From Actinostola sp. cb2023 (Eukaryota; Cnidaria; Anthozoa; Actiniaria; Actinostolidae): a stretch of 64,000 nucleotides of DNA. The stretch spans positions 1 through 64,000 of the forward strand of contig JAUJYZ010000316.1 in assembly GCA_033675265.1 (NCBI GenBank), written 5' to 3'. Below the pieces are notes generated by a model that made no database searches, was not told where the DNA came from, and worked only from the letters and a program-made list of their open reading frames with translations. The first letter of the stretch is position 1, and every line of letters starts with the position of its first letter. The position numbers were made by a program, and so were the translations under genes. Below are positions 53,901-63,736 of this stretch, one piece after another.

Positions 53901-56900
53901 CTTGTATGTGGTATAAACAGTTAACGATTATGATTTTTATTCCTATCTTTTCTCATTTTCTGTTTTGGTTATCTGGATGGGAGAATGTGGAGGGGAGGGG
54001 AGGGGTGGTTTCGACGCCGTAAATTGTTGATTTTGGTACTGTACCTTATTTTTAATTTATGCGCTTCCGTTATTGTCAAGAACAGGCGTTAAACCATCTG
54101 TAGTTTATAGCAGTTTCTATAACCTGGCTTTGACTGTAGTACACCTCTCAAACTCCTCGTGCACGTCTCCCGCCTGCTCCCTACCCCATCTCCCTCCTCC
54201 CTCCCCGTCCCGCTTCCCCTTCCTCCTTCCCCCGTTCCCCCTCCTCCTTTCCCCATCCCCCCTCTAGGGAGCAATGGTGGCCGAGTGGTGAGAGCATTCG
54301 CCTCTCATGAAACGCTCAGGGTGCCTGGTTCAATTCACGAATTGGGCACTTCATGTGAGTTGAGTTTGTCAGTTCGTTATCTCCCTTGTTTCGAGGGTTT
54401 TTCTTCTGGTACTCCGGTTTTCCTCCCTCATTAAAAACGAACTAGTGAGATGAGCGTTGGGTGTATAGTACATAATAGAGAATGTAGTAAGAAATGAGTG
54501 TTGAGAGTCGTGTCCCAAATTAGCAGTAATGCTAGATCGATTGACACGTTGAATTTAAAAAAGTAATTTTATTCGAAACACCCACCTCCCCCTTCCCCGC
54601 CCACCGTTCCTCCTTCCCCTCCCCCTTCCCTTTCCTCCCCCACCCCCTTTCCTCCCCCAACGCACGCTCCAATAGCGCCAGATACCACAGGGCCCCCTAA
54701 TTAATCAATAATTTCACAAAAATGCTAATAAAAGAATAAAAGTAATTATATCGCTTTTTGATTTTCTATGTCACGCGCGCGCGTGGTACACCGCGATACA
54801 CCGCGCGCGCGCGCGTGATAAAGAAAAAAAAAAAAAAACAATATAATGTAATATAATTTGTAATTTTAGCTGGAAACGTTCATTATGCTGAGTTTTAATG
54901 AAATAAAGCTTTTTCTCTATACTTACTTTTTAATTTATTCTTTTACTAGCATTTTTGTGAAATTATTGATGAATTAGGGGGCCCTGAGGAGATGCCCTTC
55001 TTTTCCTGCGGGTAACTGCGGCTTGCATAACCAGTTGTGACGTAAGCGTTTCTGAAAAGCTCCGTTTTTGCACCAAATATAGATCCAGGCGCAGATCCAG
55101 ACCGGTTTACGCCGTTTTCCGGAGAACGGTCATTTTTTTTCAAAGTAAGAGTATATATATATAGCTCTCTTGAATGTTTAATTTATTCATAAAAAGGTAC
55201 ATATACAAAAACTGCCGGTTCGGGAAACGGTCACATCTTTTCCTGGATCTGAGACCTGCATGCGGCGTTTTCAAACGTCTCCACTTTTGAAAGCGTTTTC
55301 GAAAACCTCCGTTTTCATCTATGTTTTCATTTGATTGTTTGTCAGTGGAATGCGCTATATAAGAACCGACATAATATTATTATTAGTGGACGATCGCTAA
55401 AAACGGATAAAAAAGTATGCGTTTTCAAACGAAAACGGATTAGTGTGGACGGAGCCGGCTCAGTGCGTGGACTGACGCAATATGAGACTGGACATCGACT
55501 GGACAGTAGAGAGATTGGATGGTGAGAGTTCACTATTATAGTCCAGTTATGTCTGTAACTGAACACACTAGTTTGTTGATTTGTTGTATCAAATCATTTT
55601 TAACTCACTGGATTACAAGATATTACAATACTATTGTATCAGCAATCCAATGCTACTTTAACGGTGAATACAGCCAAATTTAAATTAGTGATGCGTGACC
55701 ATGTTAAATGAAGTAATTAGTATTCATTTAGTGTCGCTGTTGACATACAGATTCTAAATGATGATTTGCGGACGAACTCTCAAATGTTTAATAATGGTAT
55801 ATTTACTGAATAAATCCATCTAGGCATTATATATATTTCTTTTGATTGGATTGTAATATGTTGTACATAGAGAGAGCTTGAAACCCTTGTTTTCCCGGCA
55901 AAATCGCGATCAAACACTTCTGTCACACAATCTGCTGAAATTGACTGACTGAGTGTTTATTGACTTAATTAGTATGTGTGAAACGAAGCTATTTACCTTT
56001 TATCATGTTCTTGTAAGATTTTAAGGTCTTTTAAAGCACTAAAGAGTGGCTTGCGGTTAAAAAGACAGTATACGAAGAACCAAGTCCGACTTATTGATGA
56101 TAAACAAACAAAATTTGACGGGAAAAGAGCCGACTACCTTGAAGAGTCGGAGGCTGCTCACGCGAAGTCGTTGAAAATATCCGAGTAAGAGTTTTTGGAA
56201 ATCAAGAAAGGAAAGAATAAACTTGTTAAAAATGGCTAAATTAAGAAAATAAACTGCCGCACTTTTAAGAACGGACCTCCATAAAATGGCTTAAATTTAG
56301 TCGACCGCCGAAGGCCGTCGACAACTGACTTTTAACTCGAAGTGAAAATAAGATGTTTTTCGAAAATTTGCCATTATTGCATGTAACCCAGCTCTACATA
56401 GGCTAAATATCACAACAAAACTAAATGTATCATAGAAAATCATGTAATATGAGTTTTACAGAGTGCCAAAGTGACCCGAAATTTTAGCGTCTTTCAGGGC
56501 GATTTTGATGCAAAACAAGGGGGGGTGGTCAACTTTCGAGCAAAAGCCTGAACCAAACTTTAAATACGACCATTCTTAATCTATTCCTATAGGTAATAAA
56601 TGATAGCAATTTGAAAGGAATCGGCCGACCCCCATCTTTCAACTCTGCCCGGTTTTCTCAGACAATGACACTTAATAGGCAACTACTTCATTATTATATC
56701 CCTTGCTTACACATCAAATTTAAAATGAAATTGATTAAATATTTAATGGTGTTTCGAAGAGAATTGTAATGTCGTCACATACTTACAGGAAGGTCTTGGA
56801 AACAGCGTTCCCGAACACAAGATTCTCTGATAACAACAGTTTTCTTGTAGTCCGTTGTAGCTTTAGTTGGCTGTATTGTTATTTCAGAAAGCGATGTCTC

Positions 56901-57023
56901 CTCGAACGAGATTTGGCCCAACTTTGCGAGATATCGTACCGAGTATGTGGCTGCAGAAATGATGTTGTCAAAGTTCCATTGCATCGGAGAGTGTAAAACT
57001 TGTTCGCCATTTTGTCCGTCCAT
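47980..57023 (-). CDS. FBXO4: F-box only protein 4 (7 exons)
   Basis: Minus-strand exons 57023-56787, 51829-51618, 51370-51126, 50172-50094, 49875-49709, 48592-48435 and 48057-47980 join in frame to 391 aa; human FBXO4 has 387. The F-box spans the exon 1/2 join: DLP|INLQLLIFSYLDAKTLCKI, with WDMLSEDELLWSRHLAVD after it. The C-terminal atypical GTPase-like domain follows: KVVMFGPGLES, GVGSGVCLKLND, VDAFIYVVDSA, PLLVLSCV and SRPWMVHLV. FBXO4 is the substrate adaptor of an SCF ubiquitin ligase; the vertebrate protein targets TRF1 and cyclin D1, via the GTPase-like domain for TRF1. Intron 1 (5 kb) holds a large inverted-repeat element. Head to head with RPL37, converging with ECH1. Exon 6 has two in-frame acceptors 9 bp apart. 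Confidence 0.94.
48640..48740. repeat. Short foldback in FBXO4 intron 5
   Basis: ACAGGAAAATATCAGACCAAG and the inverse CTGATATTTTCCTGT, with GGTCTTGACA/AGACCTGTC-like partners inside. Confidence 0.7.
49383..49608. mobile_element. MITE with repeated GTGGATAGCGCTA motifs
   Basis: GACCCTGGTTGTACAAAAGG and the inverse end CCTTTCGTGCAACTG...GGGGCC. Several GGATAGCGCTAnCCACC and CCTTATCC words lie inside in both orientations. Related to 19383-19512. It lies in FBXO4 intron 5. Confidence 0.75.
50205..50520. mobile_element. Foldback element in FBXO4 intron 3
   Basis: TAGCACTAATGAAACAATAG and TATTGTTTCATTAGTGCTAT are inverted, as are ATCATGATTCAGTAC and GTACTGAATCATGAT. GAGTGCAAAGACTAAA at the left resembles the ends of the MITE at 60650-60802. 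Confidence 0.75.
50725..50940. mobile_element. MITE with TTGCAAAATCTAC ends, second copy
   Basis: AAATTGCAAAATCTACAATG at the left and ATAGATTTTGCAAAT at the right, with AAGTGTAAATAACTTC and GAAGTTATTTACACT mirrored inside. A diverged relative of 11936-12186. It lies in FBXO4 intron 3. Confidence 0.75.
53715..53826 (+). ncRNA. Degenerate hammerhead-like hairpin
   Basis: GGCTGC-CACCAGT-GCAGCC is directly followed by GAAACGTC, matching stem II plus the G12-A15.1 and cleavage-site part of a hammerhead. The first core box would be CACGTGA rather than CTGATGA, so it would be inactive. The outer sequences (ATAGTTTTCACGG... and ...ACTGAAAAAACTAT) are inverted repeats that could pair as stem I. Confidence 0.25.
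54170..54662. mobile_element. C-rich tracts flanking a tRNA-headed SINE
   Basis: Polypyrimidine tracts at 54172-54262 and 54580-54662 flank a sequence at 54268-54500. It has a tRNA-like A box (TGGCCGAGTGGTGAGAGC) and B box (TGGTTCAATTC), followed by ACTTCATGTGAGTTG as in the element at 41868. It does not fold into a full tRNA, so I call it a SINE. Confidence 0.65.
54688..54986. mobile_element. 300-bp MITE carrying a (CG)n hairpin
   Basis: CAGGGCCCCCTAATTAATCA and the inverse at 54967-54986, with arms of about 55 bp through CACAAAAATGCTA. Near 54774-54818 is ACGCGCGCGCGTGG...CGCGCGCGCGCGTG, an alternating CG stretch that is self-complementary and could adopt Z-DNA. An A-run follows. Confidence 0.85.
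55240..55470. repeat. MITE end with GTTTTCAAACG motifs and SINE tail
   Basis: GCGTTTTCAAACGTCTCC, GCGTTTTCAAACGAAAAC and GGATTAGTGTGGACGGAGCC resemble the ends of MITEs whose consensus ends in GTGTGGACGG. A 50-bp GCGCTATATAAGAACCGACA tail with TATTAT sits in the middle. Confidence 0.5.
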
Positions 57024-57624
57024 GTCTTAATTATATTTTGTGTCTTGAAAACGATTTGAACCTTTACTACGAAGAGAGAATTGGTAGAGTAATGAGCTTA
57101 GAAGAATGCAAGTGCAAATCCATGCTATTTATCCATGCCTACTGCTGTCAAATATAAACACGACAAAATTGCCAACGTGGCGAATGACGTCATTTTCTAT
57201 TTTGAGACTGAGGGGAAAACCTTTTTTGTATGTGCTATTTCTCGGGATTGGGATTCCTGCCGCTACACGACTTTGTCGAACATCAATTTTAATTAAGTTG
57301 TATAAATTTAACTAAACTTCTATTTCATTTAATATAAACGGTTTGTCTTTTAAAATATGATAGATAGTATAAACAAAGAACATTGGAGCGTGACCTATAT
57401 GTGGTACCTCAGAAATTTTGTTTTTTATTAAAGCAGCTTTTGTAAATTACAAAATTCGTTATAAACTCGGATACTTTATACGAGATTTTAAAAAAATACA
57501 GATACAAAGTTTATTTGCTAACCAGCAGGAATAAACTACTTCTCCGTGGGTTACCTGTGGTGGAGCGGACAAATCCGCGGGTGGTTACAAAGTCGGCCTC
57601 TTTTTTGACGACCCGACTGCAAAG
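57024..57624. promoter_or_regulatory. Shared FBXO4-RPL37 upstream region
   Basis: 601 bp separate the FBXO4 (-) and RPL37 (+) start codons. At 57596-57608 CGGCCTCTTTTTTGACG has a pyrimidine run like the 5'-TOP tract that begins ribosomal-protein mRNAs, so the RPL37 start site is probably there. No TATA box was placed for FBXO4. Confidence 0.5.
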
Positions 57625-60229
57625 ATGGTAAGAAATCATGGCATGTGTTATTTCAATCGTTTATCATCGGGCAAACTAAGTACCTTATTAGCCAAATGTT
57701 GCATCTAACAATACGAGGAGATATAGTAGTATCTATAGAGCTCATTATTTTTAGAATATTGCTGTTTTAAGTGCACTATATCGGCATTTAAATTTGATCT
57801 TGCAGCTTGTGGCTGTCGCCATTTTGAAACATACATACATTGTATACCTTCTTAGTGTTCATCTGGAATGTTGTCGGCCATTTTTATTGGTATTATATCA
57901 GGATAATTTAGATGGATTCCCATAGTCGTAGTTGGTGGATTATTAAACTCAAGTTTGTTGCCAATGTTGTTAACGTCGTTCCATATCACTATCTATCACC
58001 CTGCTACTCAGTGCTAGCAGACTTTTTGCATTTTTCTTTCGCTGTATTGGCTTTTACTTCTTGTTTCTTGATCGTTCGAGAGGAAAAAAGCCAATACAGC
58101 AAAAGAAAAATGCAAAAAACATCAAAGAAAGAGGAAACTCTGCTAGCAGGGTAAGCAGGGTACTACTATGCTCACAGACTAAGGGTAATAATAAACACTT
58201 AATGACTGTTCCCTCTGGAAAACAGATAATTTTGTTTCCCTTGAATCTCAATGTTTCCCGAGACGAAGTCGAGGGAAACAAAATTAACTGTTTTCCCGAG
58301 GGAACAGTCATAAGTGTTTTGTTATATCCCCATAGTCAAACACTGAAAAAATTGTTGTCAACAATGGCGGCACAAGTATTTTCCATCGACTTTGACCTGA
58401 TCACGTGCATTTATTCCCCTCTCACGCTTCGATCACATGAACTTATTGACCGTGCGGGAGTTATTAAGATTTGACGCCCGCCACGTGACATGCTCTTGAC
58501 CAATGAGAAAACGTGTTTGACTATGGGGATATAACAATAGTATTGGTATGCTCACAGACTAAGGGTAATAATATTATTGGTATTTGTATGCTCACAGACT
58601 AAGGGTAGTAATAGTATTGGTATGCTCACAGACTAAGGGTAATAATAGTATTGGTATGCTCACAGACTAAGGGTAATAATAGTATGCTCACAGACTAAGG
58701 GTAATAATAGTATGCTCACAGACTAAGGGTAATAATAGTATTGGTATGCTCACAGACTAAGGGTAATAATAGTATGCTCACAGACTAAGGGTAATAATAG
58801 TAATAGTATTTGTATGCTTACAGACTAAGGGTAGTAATAGTATTTGTATGCTTACAGACTAAGGGTACATCCAGTTTTGGAAAGCGTCACAACAAGACAC
58901 ACACACTTTGTGTGCGCTGTGGTAAAAAGTCCTGGCACATTCAGAAGAAACGCTGTGCGGGATGTGGGTTCCCTGCTGCAAAGATTAGAAAGTGTAAGTA
59001 TTGCAAGCAGATTGTTCTACTTTATGTATTTTTTAATCACGAAAAAGTCAGCTCTACAGAGGGACAGGAAGTGTCAAAGGCAGTTTAGCCTACATGTGAA
59101 GCGCATTGAGACAATGTGAAATGTGCTATAGAAGAACTGACTTATTATGTTATTATTATTTCCATGCCCAAATACGACATTCTCATCAAAAGTTAACAAG
59201 GTTTATATGAACACTTTGAAAACAATTCTACGCTGTACATCGTTAGAAGTTGCTAAATTGAAAGTTCTTCAGTTTAAATGACAAATTTGACTGAAGCTGA
59301 AGCGAATCCTGCACACTTCAGTGCAACATTACTGCTAGACTTCTTAGTTTTACATATATGCTGTGCCTGTAGTATATTTTATACTGACAAAAGCGACTTT
59401 CTGCTCTTGTAAATTTAGACCCTTTTTCTAGTCCAGTCTTTGGTGTCTGTGTTAACTAGGTTCCACTGTAATTCGTGTGGGATTTTTATATTGGTTTTGT
59501 CAAGTGTAGTTCTAGCTGGTTGCTGCTGACCAGATTCACAATAATGTTTGTGGCTCAAGAAAATTTACAATATGATCTCAAGTGACTAAGTGGGCAAGGT
59601 TTTCGTGTAGCTGCACAAATTGTCCTGGCTATTGTTCTTTATGTAAAAACAATACATAGAACGACAATAGAACAATAGCCAGGACTTTTGTGCAGCTACA
59701 CGAAGACCTGACCGACTAAGTGACAGCACCTGGTCAAAGTCCTATCCCCACTAACTCATGGATTTGTAATTCAACAATGAAATACAGAGTGACCTAAGTG
59801 TCTTCTGTACAAATTATGTTGATATTTGCATTCCTTGTAAATAATTCATGTGATCAAAATCTCAATTTTCCTCCAGGATGTTTTGGTTACAAAGCAGAAT
59901 TTCAGTTCCCAGTAGATTTTTAAACAGCTGTCCCAAAACTCTGAACATGCTTATGATGACTTCCACTAGGTGTCATCTTCTACATGTACTAAGAACCCTG
60001 GACTTTAGATTATAAGTTGCTTGTACTGTTCTTGCATGCTTCAATTATTGTTTGTGTGTGTTTTACAGTTAACTGGAGCATGAAGGCCAAAAGAAGAATC
60101 ACCACTGGCACCGGTAGAATGCGTCACCTTAAGATCATTCAGAGACGATTCCAAAATGGATTTAGAGAGGGACAAGAAGCCAAGTCGCAAAAGAAACGTG
60201 GAGCGGCTGCCCCTTCAGCTCAGTCATAA
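57625..60229 (+). CDS. RPL37: 60S ribosomal protein L37 (eL37)
   Basis: Exons 57625-57627 (the start codon alone), 58858-58993 and 60069-60229 give 99 aa; the human protein has 97. It starts [19 protein letters not shown] and keeps the zinc-ribbon cysteines 19, 22, 34 and 37 (CVRC...CAGC) and the [20 protein letters not shown] block. It is a large-subunit protein that binds 28S rRNA. Splitting just after ATG is seen in this gene family. Intron 1 contains ten extra copies of the exon 2 acceptor. AATAAA signals follow the stop near 60250 and 60265. A TOP-like tract precedes the start. Confidence 0.97.
58011..58150. repeat. Foldback in RPL37 intron 1
   Basis: GTGCTAGCAGACTTTTTGCA and TTTCGCTGTATTGGCTTTT at the left are mirrored by AAAAGCCAATACAGCAAAAG and TGCTAGCAGGGT at the right, around a centre near 58075. 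Confidence 0.8.
58171..58850 (+). repeat. Array of duplicated RPL37 exon 2 acceptor sites
   Basis: Ten copies of YTYACAGACTAAGGGTARTA precede the true acceptor (CTTACAG|ACTAAGGGTACATCC at 58851). They start at 58171, 58551, 58591, 58624, 58659, 58686, 58714, 58749, 58776 and 58817. The gap after the first copy is filled by two foldback elements. Each copy has a perfect AG acceptor and the codons ACT AAG GGT for Thr-Lys-Gly, then diverges; the AAGGGTAATA part also looks like a weak donor. Confidence 0.95.
58190..58532. mobile_element. Two adjacent foldback elements inside the acceptor array
   Basis: 58192-58320: ACACTTAATGACTGTTCCCT mirrored by AGGGAACAGTCATAAGTGT. 58320-58532: TGTTATATCCCCATAGTCAA mirrored by the inverse at the right end. 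They separate copy 1 of the acceptor repeat from copies 2-10. Confidence 0.85.
59085..59165. mobile_element. SINE tail in RPL37 intron 2
   Basis: AAGCGCATTGAGACAATGTG and AGAAGAACTGACTTATTATG followed by TTATTATT match the tails at 43290-43345 and 55345-55385. Confidence 0.6.
59585..59727. mobile_element. MITE in RPL37 intron 2
   Basis: TTCGTGTAGCTGCACAAATT and GTCCTGGCTATTGTTCT are mirrored by AGAACAATAGCCAGGAC and TTTGTGCAGCTACACGAA. Confidence 0.85.
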
Positions 60230-60324
60230 ATCTTGAACTTTGCTGCAACAAATAAAAACATTGTAATAAAGCAATATCAAGTGATTGTCATTGTTTCTAG
60301 TGTTTACTGTGATAAAGACTCGTG

Positions 60325-60540
60325 AATAGTCCCCTTCACAGTTCCCTGTGCCATCTTGAAAGGTAGCCTTGCCTTTGCATCAAAGCAAGAGCACTGGTGA
60401 TTTGATAGATACCTTTTTTAACACCTTGGACAATTATTCACATGTCTCTAATCATTGCAAGGTCACCGTTGGTCTCGCTTCGATGCTAAGGCATGGCTAG
60501 CTTTCAAGATGGTGCAGGGAACTGAAGGGGACTATTAGAA
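60325..60540. mobile_element. MITE downstream of RPL37
   Basis: AATAGTCCCCTTCACAGTTC and the inverse CTGAAGGGGACTATT, with GTGCCATCTTGAAAG and CTTTCAAGATGGTGC as inner arms. Confidence 0.85.
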
Positions 60541-60647
60541 TCTCTCTAAATTGCAACAGTTTTTAATTTTAAACTAGATGCCGTACAAGCGTGAAGTCAG
60601 GCTCCTAATTAATATGTAGCCTATTTGAACTAAATATAGATATCTTA

Positions 60648-60802
60648 GACCTAGAGTGCAAACACTAAAACCATGAAACAGTTCTAACTTTAATTAGCAC
60701 TAAATAGTGCAATGTCTTGTTTTCTATTGTTCCATTGGTGCTATTTAGCACTAAATAGTTAGTAGACTACTGTTTCACGGTTTTAGTGTTTGCACTCTTG
60801 TG
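60648..60802. mobile_element. MITE with GAGTGCAAACACTAAAACC ends
   Basis: TAGAGTGCAAACACTAAAAC and GTTTTAGTGTTTGCACTCTT are inverted ends, with AGCACTAAATAGT inside in both orientations. Related to 50205-50520. Confidence 0.85.
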
Positions 60803-61379
60803 CGATTAAAACATGTTTGGTCGCGTGTTGCGTGACTTGGTAGAACATGATTTTAGCAAACTTAATGAATCATGAATGACAATGATATAGTTTATTTGGT
60901 ACCATAAATATATCCATATTGTAGTTATTTTGAAAAGAAGATGACATTTAACAACAATTAAGGTTTGTGAAGAAAGAGGTCGACTCCGTGATGTCTCATG
61001 TTGATAAACCATGTTGTTAGAGCCTTTGGTGGTTACTAGTGGCTGGCACGGCGCATGTGCTGTAGAACCTAGTTGGCGATTTGAGTTCAACAACGACGAA
61101 CAGCCTGCATTTTTGGAGTCGGCTTTCCACAGGGAGCCCAACTAATTAAAAACCATGAATAATAATTGAACTTGTGGTATTGGATTTCAGTTTCAGTAGA
61201 TTTTGCCAAAAAATTATCATGGTATATGATTGATATCTATGAGGTATAAGAGTGAGAGGGACTAGCTTGTGATGTGAAATTCGTAAATTTGTACTGTTTT
61301 TGGGAGGAAAGTCACGATTCAGTTGATTATGGGATTCCTGTGTTTTTGTGACCCAGTCTCCATGCTCGAGCCGTCGAGG
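60803..61379. other. Intergenic stretch, unassigned open frame
   Basis: A minus-strand frame (61141-60806, 111 aa) begins MGSLWKADSKNAG. The first half is balanced in composition; the second half is AT-rich and looks like UTR. I could not match it to a family. It would be head to head with the exon at 61380, so a small gene is possible but unproven. Confidence 0.25.
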
Positions 61380-61507
61380 ATGGCTGAACAAGTCGCGACA
61401 CACAAAGCTGCTGATGATCAACTCGTGATACAAAACACAGAAATGGACGAGAAATCGCCTCTCTTGTCTGTACAAGAACGTCAAGAAAATGGAAATAGAG
61501 GGAAAAG
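61380..61507 (+). CDS. Probable first coding exon of an unidentified gene
   Basis: ATG at 61380 opens 42 codons (MAEQVATHKAADDQLVIQNT and then EMDEKSPLLSVQERQENGN) ending at AAAAG|GTAACA, a good donor, phase 2. The acidic region with EKSPLL resembles dileucine sorting signals at the cytosolic N-terminus of many membrane proteins. An in-frame Met lies upstream at 61362. No later exon was identified before the window ends, so the product is unknown. Confidence 0.45.
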
Positions 61508-61726
61508 GTAACAAACTCTGTAGTTTACGTAGGAATCACTTTAAAATCTTCATTTGTTCTGAGTTGTTTGGTTCTTGATTCTTGACCTTCATGAACTGCT
61601 GAAGACGATAATCAATCCATCTATTGTATTTAAGTATTATATAACATTTGTATGGCTCTATATATTGACATGATATATGATCATTTTGTTGTATTCATAA
61701 ATCCGTGAAACAGAAGCTAATCTAAT

Positions 61727-62064
61727 CCCAGGGGGGGTACTCAGGGGTATCAGTGACGGGGAGGTGCGAAGGCTTTTTTTGGGTTTGAAATTCGCGGCTT
61801 TGGACTTTTTTTGGGTTTTCATTTTTCTGGTGGACTTTTTTTGATATAAAGATTGTGTCAAGGACTTTTTTGGGGGTTGATAAAAATGATATCCTACCGT
61901 TTTCGATATTATGCGGAGAAAAATTGGACTTTTTGGGGGTTACGATTTTGGGCCGTTGGACTTTTTTTGGGTCTTGTTTTTGCGTAATGGACTTTTTTTG
62001 GGTTAAAATGTTTGACCTCATTCGCACCTCCCCGTCACTGATACCCCTGAGTACCCCCCCTGGG
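61727..62064. mobile_element. hAT-like MITE, family A, third copy
   Basis: 338 bp starting CCCAGGGGGGGTACTCAGGG and ending with its inverse, flanked by a perfect 8-bp duplication AATCTAAT (61719-61726 and 62065-62072). The interior words GGACTTTTTTTGG and their spacing match 44924-45252. Confidence 0.93.
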
Positions 62065-62163
62065 AATCTAATACCCTCTAATTCCATTGTGTTCTTTTGT
62101 TTTCATGCATGTTTAAGCTTATAGTTTCTGTTTCATGAGATTATGCATTTTATGGCAAGCATG

Positions 62164-62190
62164 GGCGGGGGGGGGGGGGGGGGGGGATTG
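62164..62190. repeat. Poly-G tract
   Basis: A run of more than 20 G interrupted once near its start by C, followed by GGAGGGGGG. Assembly may be unreliable here. Confidence 0.8.
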
Positions 62191-62352
62191 GAGGGGGGTG
62201 TTTTGGGGTAAAAAGGTAGGGATGAACGTCGGAAAACCTAAAAAAAACCCTAAAAATACCAAACTGTGAAACATTTTCTAAAGATACAATGTACCTCATG
62301 GTCCAAAATTATGCCCCAAAATAGTACTCTAAAAAATGGATTTGGCTTGGAG

Positions 62353-62543
62353 TAATGAAGAAATAGAAAACGCTCGTGCTATGTGCAGATTTATAGCACG
62401 CGGGGACTGATCAGAATACGAGAGAAGTGTTGAGAAGGACGACGCATAGCGGAGTATTTCTCAACACTTCTCAAGTGTTCTGATCAGTCCCCAAGTGTTA
62501 TAAATCTGCACATAGCACAGCGGACTTGTTTTCTATTTCTTTT
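62353..62543. mobile_element. MITE with GAAATAGAAAACGC ends
   Basis: GAAATAGAAAACGCTCGTGC mirrored by the TTGTTTTCTATTTC end; ATGTGCAGATTTATAGCA and GGGGACTGATCAGAA are mirrored inside, with a centre near 62445. Confidence 0.85.
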
Positions 62544-62793
62544 ATAAAATACAATTATGATTTTAAGGCAAGTTTTCAATTTTGTTCGTTACAAAAAAGT
62601 TTGAATATCTGCGCACGTGCTGTGTGCTCTCATAAAGCATGCAGAATACGCATCCTTTGGCCAATCAGAGCGTGCGTTATATCACAGTTATTTTATAATG
62701 ATTATTATCATTACCTGTATCAGCATTACATACATTTGTACTGTACTCTAATTTTACAATAATGTTAATGGCCTAATTCTCTCACACCACTAT

Positions 62794-63736
62794 TAGCCAT
62801 TACCTAAACGAGCAGGGGACTGGGACCAAGTCCGTGAAACTAATTCATTAAGAAACTAGCAAAAATGGGCATCATTTTCTGAGAGAGCAGATCAAACTTA
62901 GCTAGTCTGGAAAGTTTGGTGAACTTCGGCTTAATATTGACGATGCTAGAGGGCATCAAAGATGTCTATTTTCCCATACAAACTCTGTAAATTTTTGACG
63001 CTGTCCAGCCAAACCATACATTCACTGTAAAATTTTGGCTGGACAACACAATTTCAAAAGTTTATAATTCCGACAGAATTCGCTCAAATTACATCAAACT
63101 TTGCACAGATGCTAATTTCAACATGCTGTTTCATGTCATGAACTTAGTAATGGTAATAGAGCTGAGTGGAGTGCAATTTGGTCTGAAATCATACAAGTGA
63201 TTACAAGTGCAATTTGTTATCACGAGTATGATTTCAGACCAAAATTGCACGACACGAAGTTCAATTACCTATTAATCATATTCATTTTGAAATCTTTTCA
63301 AATGCACTCGTTATATTAGCCATTACCAAATCGAGCAGGGGACTGGGACCAAGTCCGTAAAACTAATTCAATAAGAAAGTAGCAAAAATGGGCATCATTT
63401 TCTGAGAGAGCAGACCAAACTTAGCTTGTCTGCAAAGTTTGGTAAACTTTGGCTTAATATTGACGATGCTAGAGGGCATCAAATATGTATATTTTCCCAT
63501 ACAAACTCTGTAAATTTTTGACGTTGTCCATCCAAACCATACATTCACTGTAAAATTTTGGTTGGACAACACAATTTCAAAAGTTTATAAATCCGACAGA
63601 ATTTGCTCAAATCACATCAAACTTTGCACAGATGATAATTTCAACATGCTCTTTCATGTCATGAACTTAATTTCGTAATTACATTAATTCTAATAAACTC
63701 GTTCCCAGTCCCCTGCTCGATTTGATAATGGCTAAT
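62794..63736. mobile_element. TIR element present as a direct repeat, with a nested foldback
   Basis: ATTAGCCATTACC and CGAGCAGGGGACTGGGACCA occur at 62794 and again at 63316, followed by about 340 bp of near-identical sequence. The right end at 63736 is the inverse (TGGGA...CTCGATTTGATAATGGCTAAT type). In the first copy the similarity stops near 63145, where a foldback (GTGCAATTTGGTCTGAAATC mirrored near 63250) is inserted. Confidence 0.8.

Larger units (their letters stand above)
52034..56652. mobile_element. Long inverted-repeat element in FBXO4 intron 1
   Basis: The arm 52034 to about 53010 (starting CCGGGCAGAGTTGAAAGATG) is repeated in inverted orientation at about 55690-56652, with few differences across about 960 bp. 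The 2.7-kb spacer carries a hammerhead-like remnant, C-rich tracts, a SINE and a MITE. No transposase frame was seen. No target duplication could be read, so it may be one foldback element or two opposed copies. Confidence 0.85.

Noticed and set aside
54268..54360. Functional tRNA gene
   Set aside because: A and B boxes are present, but the acceptor stem and anticodon arm do not pair and a SINE-like body follows.
59940..60060. C/D-box snoRNA in RPL37 intron 2
   Set aside because: An ATGATGA C-box word is present near 59952, but no CTGA D box follows at a suitable distance.
60806..61141. 111-aa minus-strand frame as a mitochondrial protein gene
   Set aside because: The N-terminal half could be coding, but no family match could be made and the second half is AT-rich. 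Kept only as an unassigned note.
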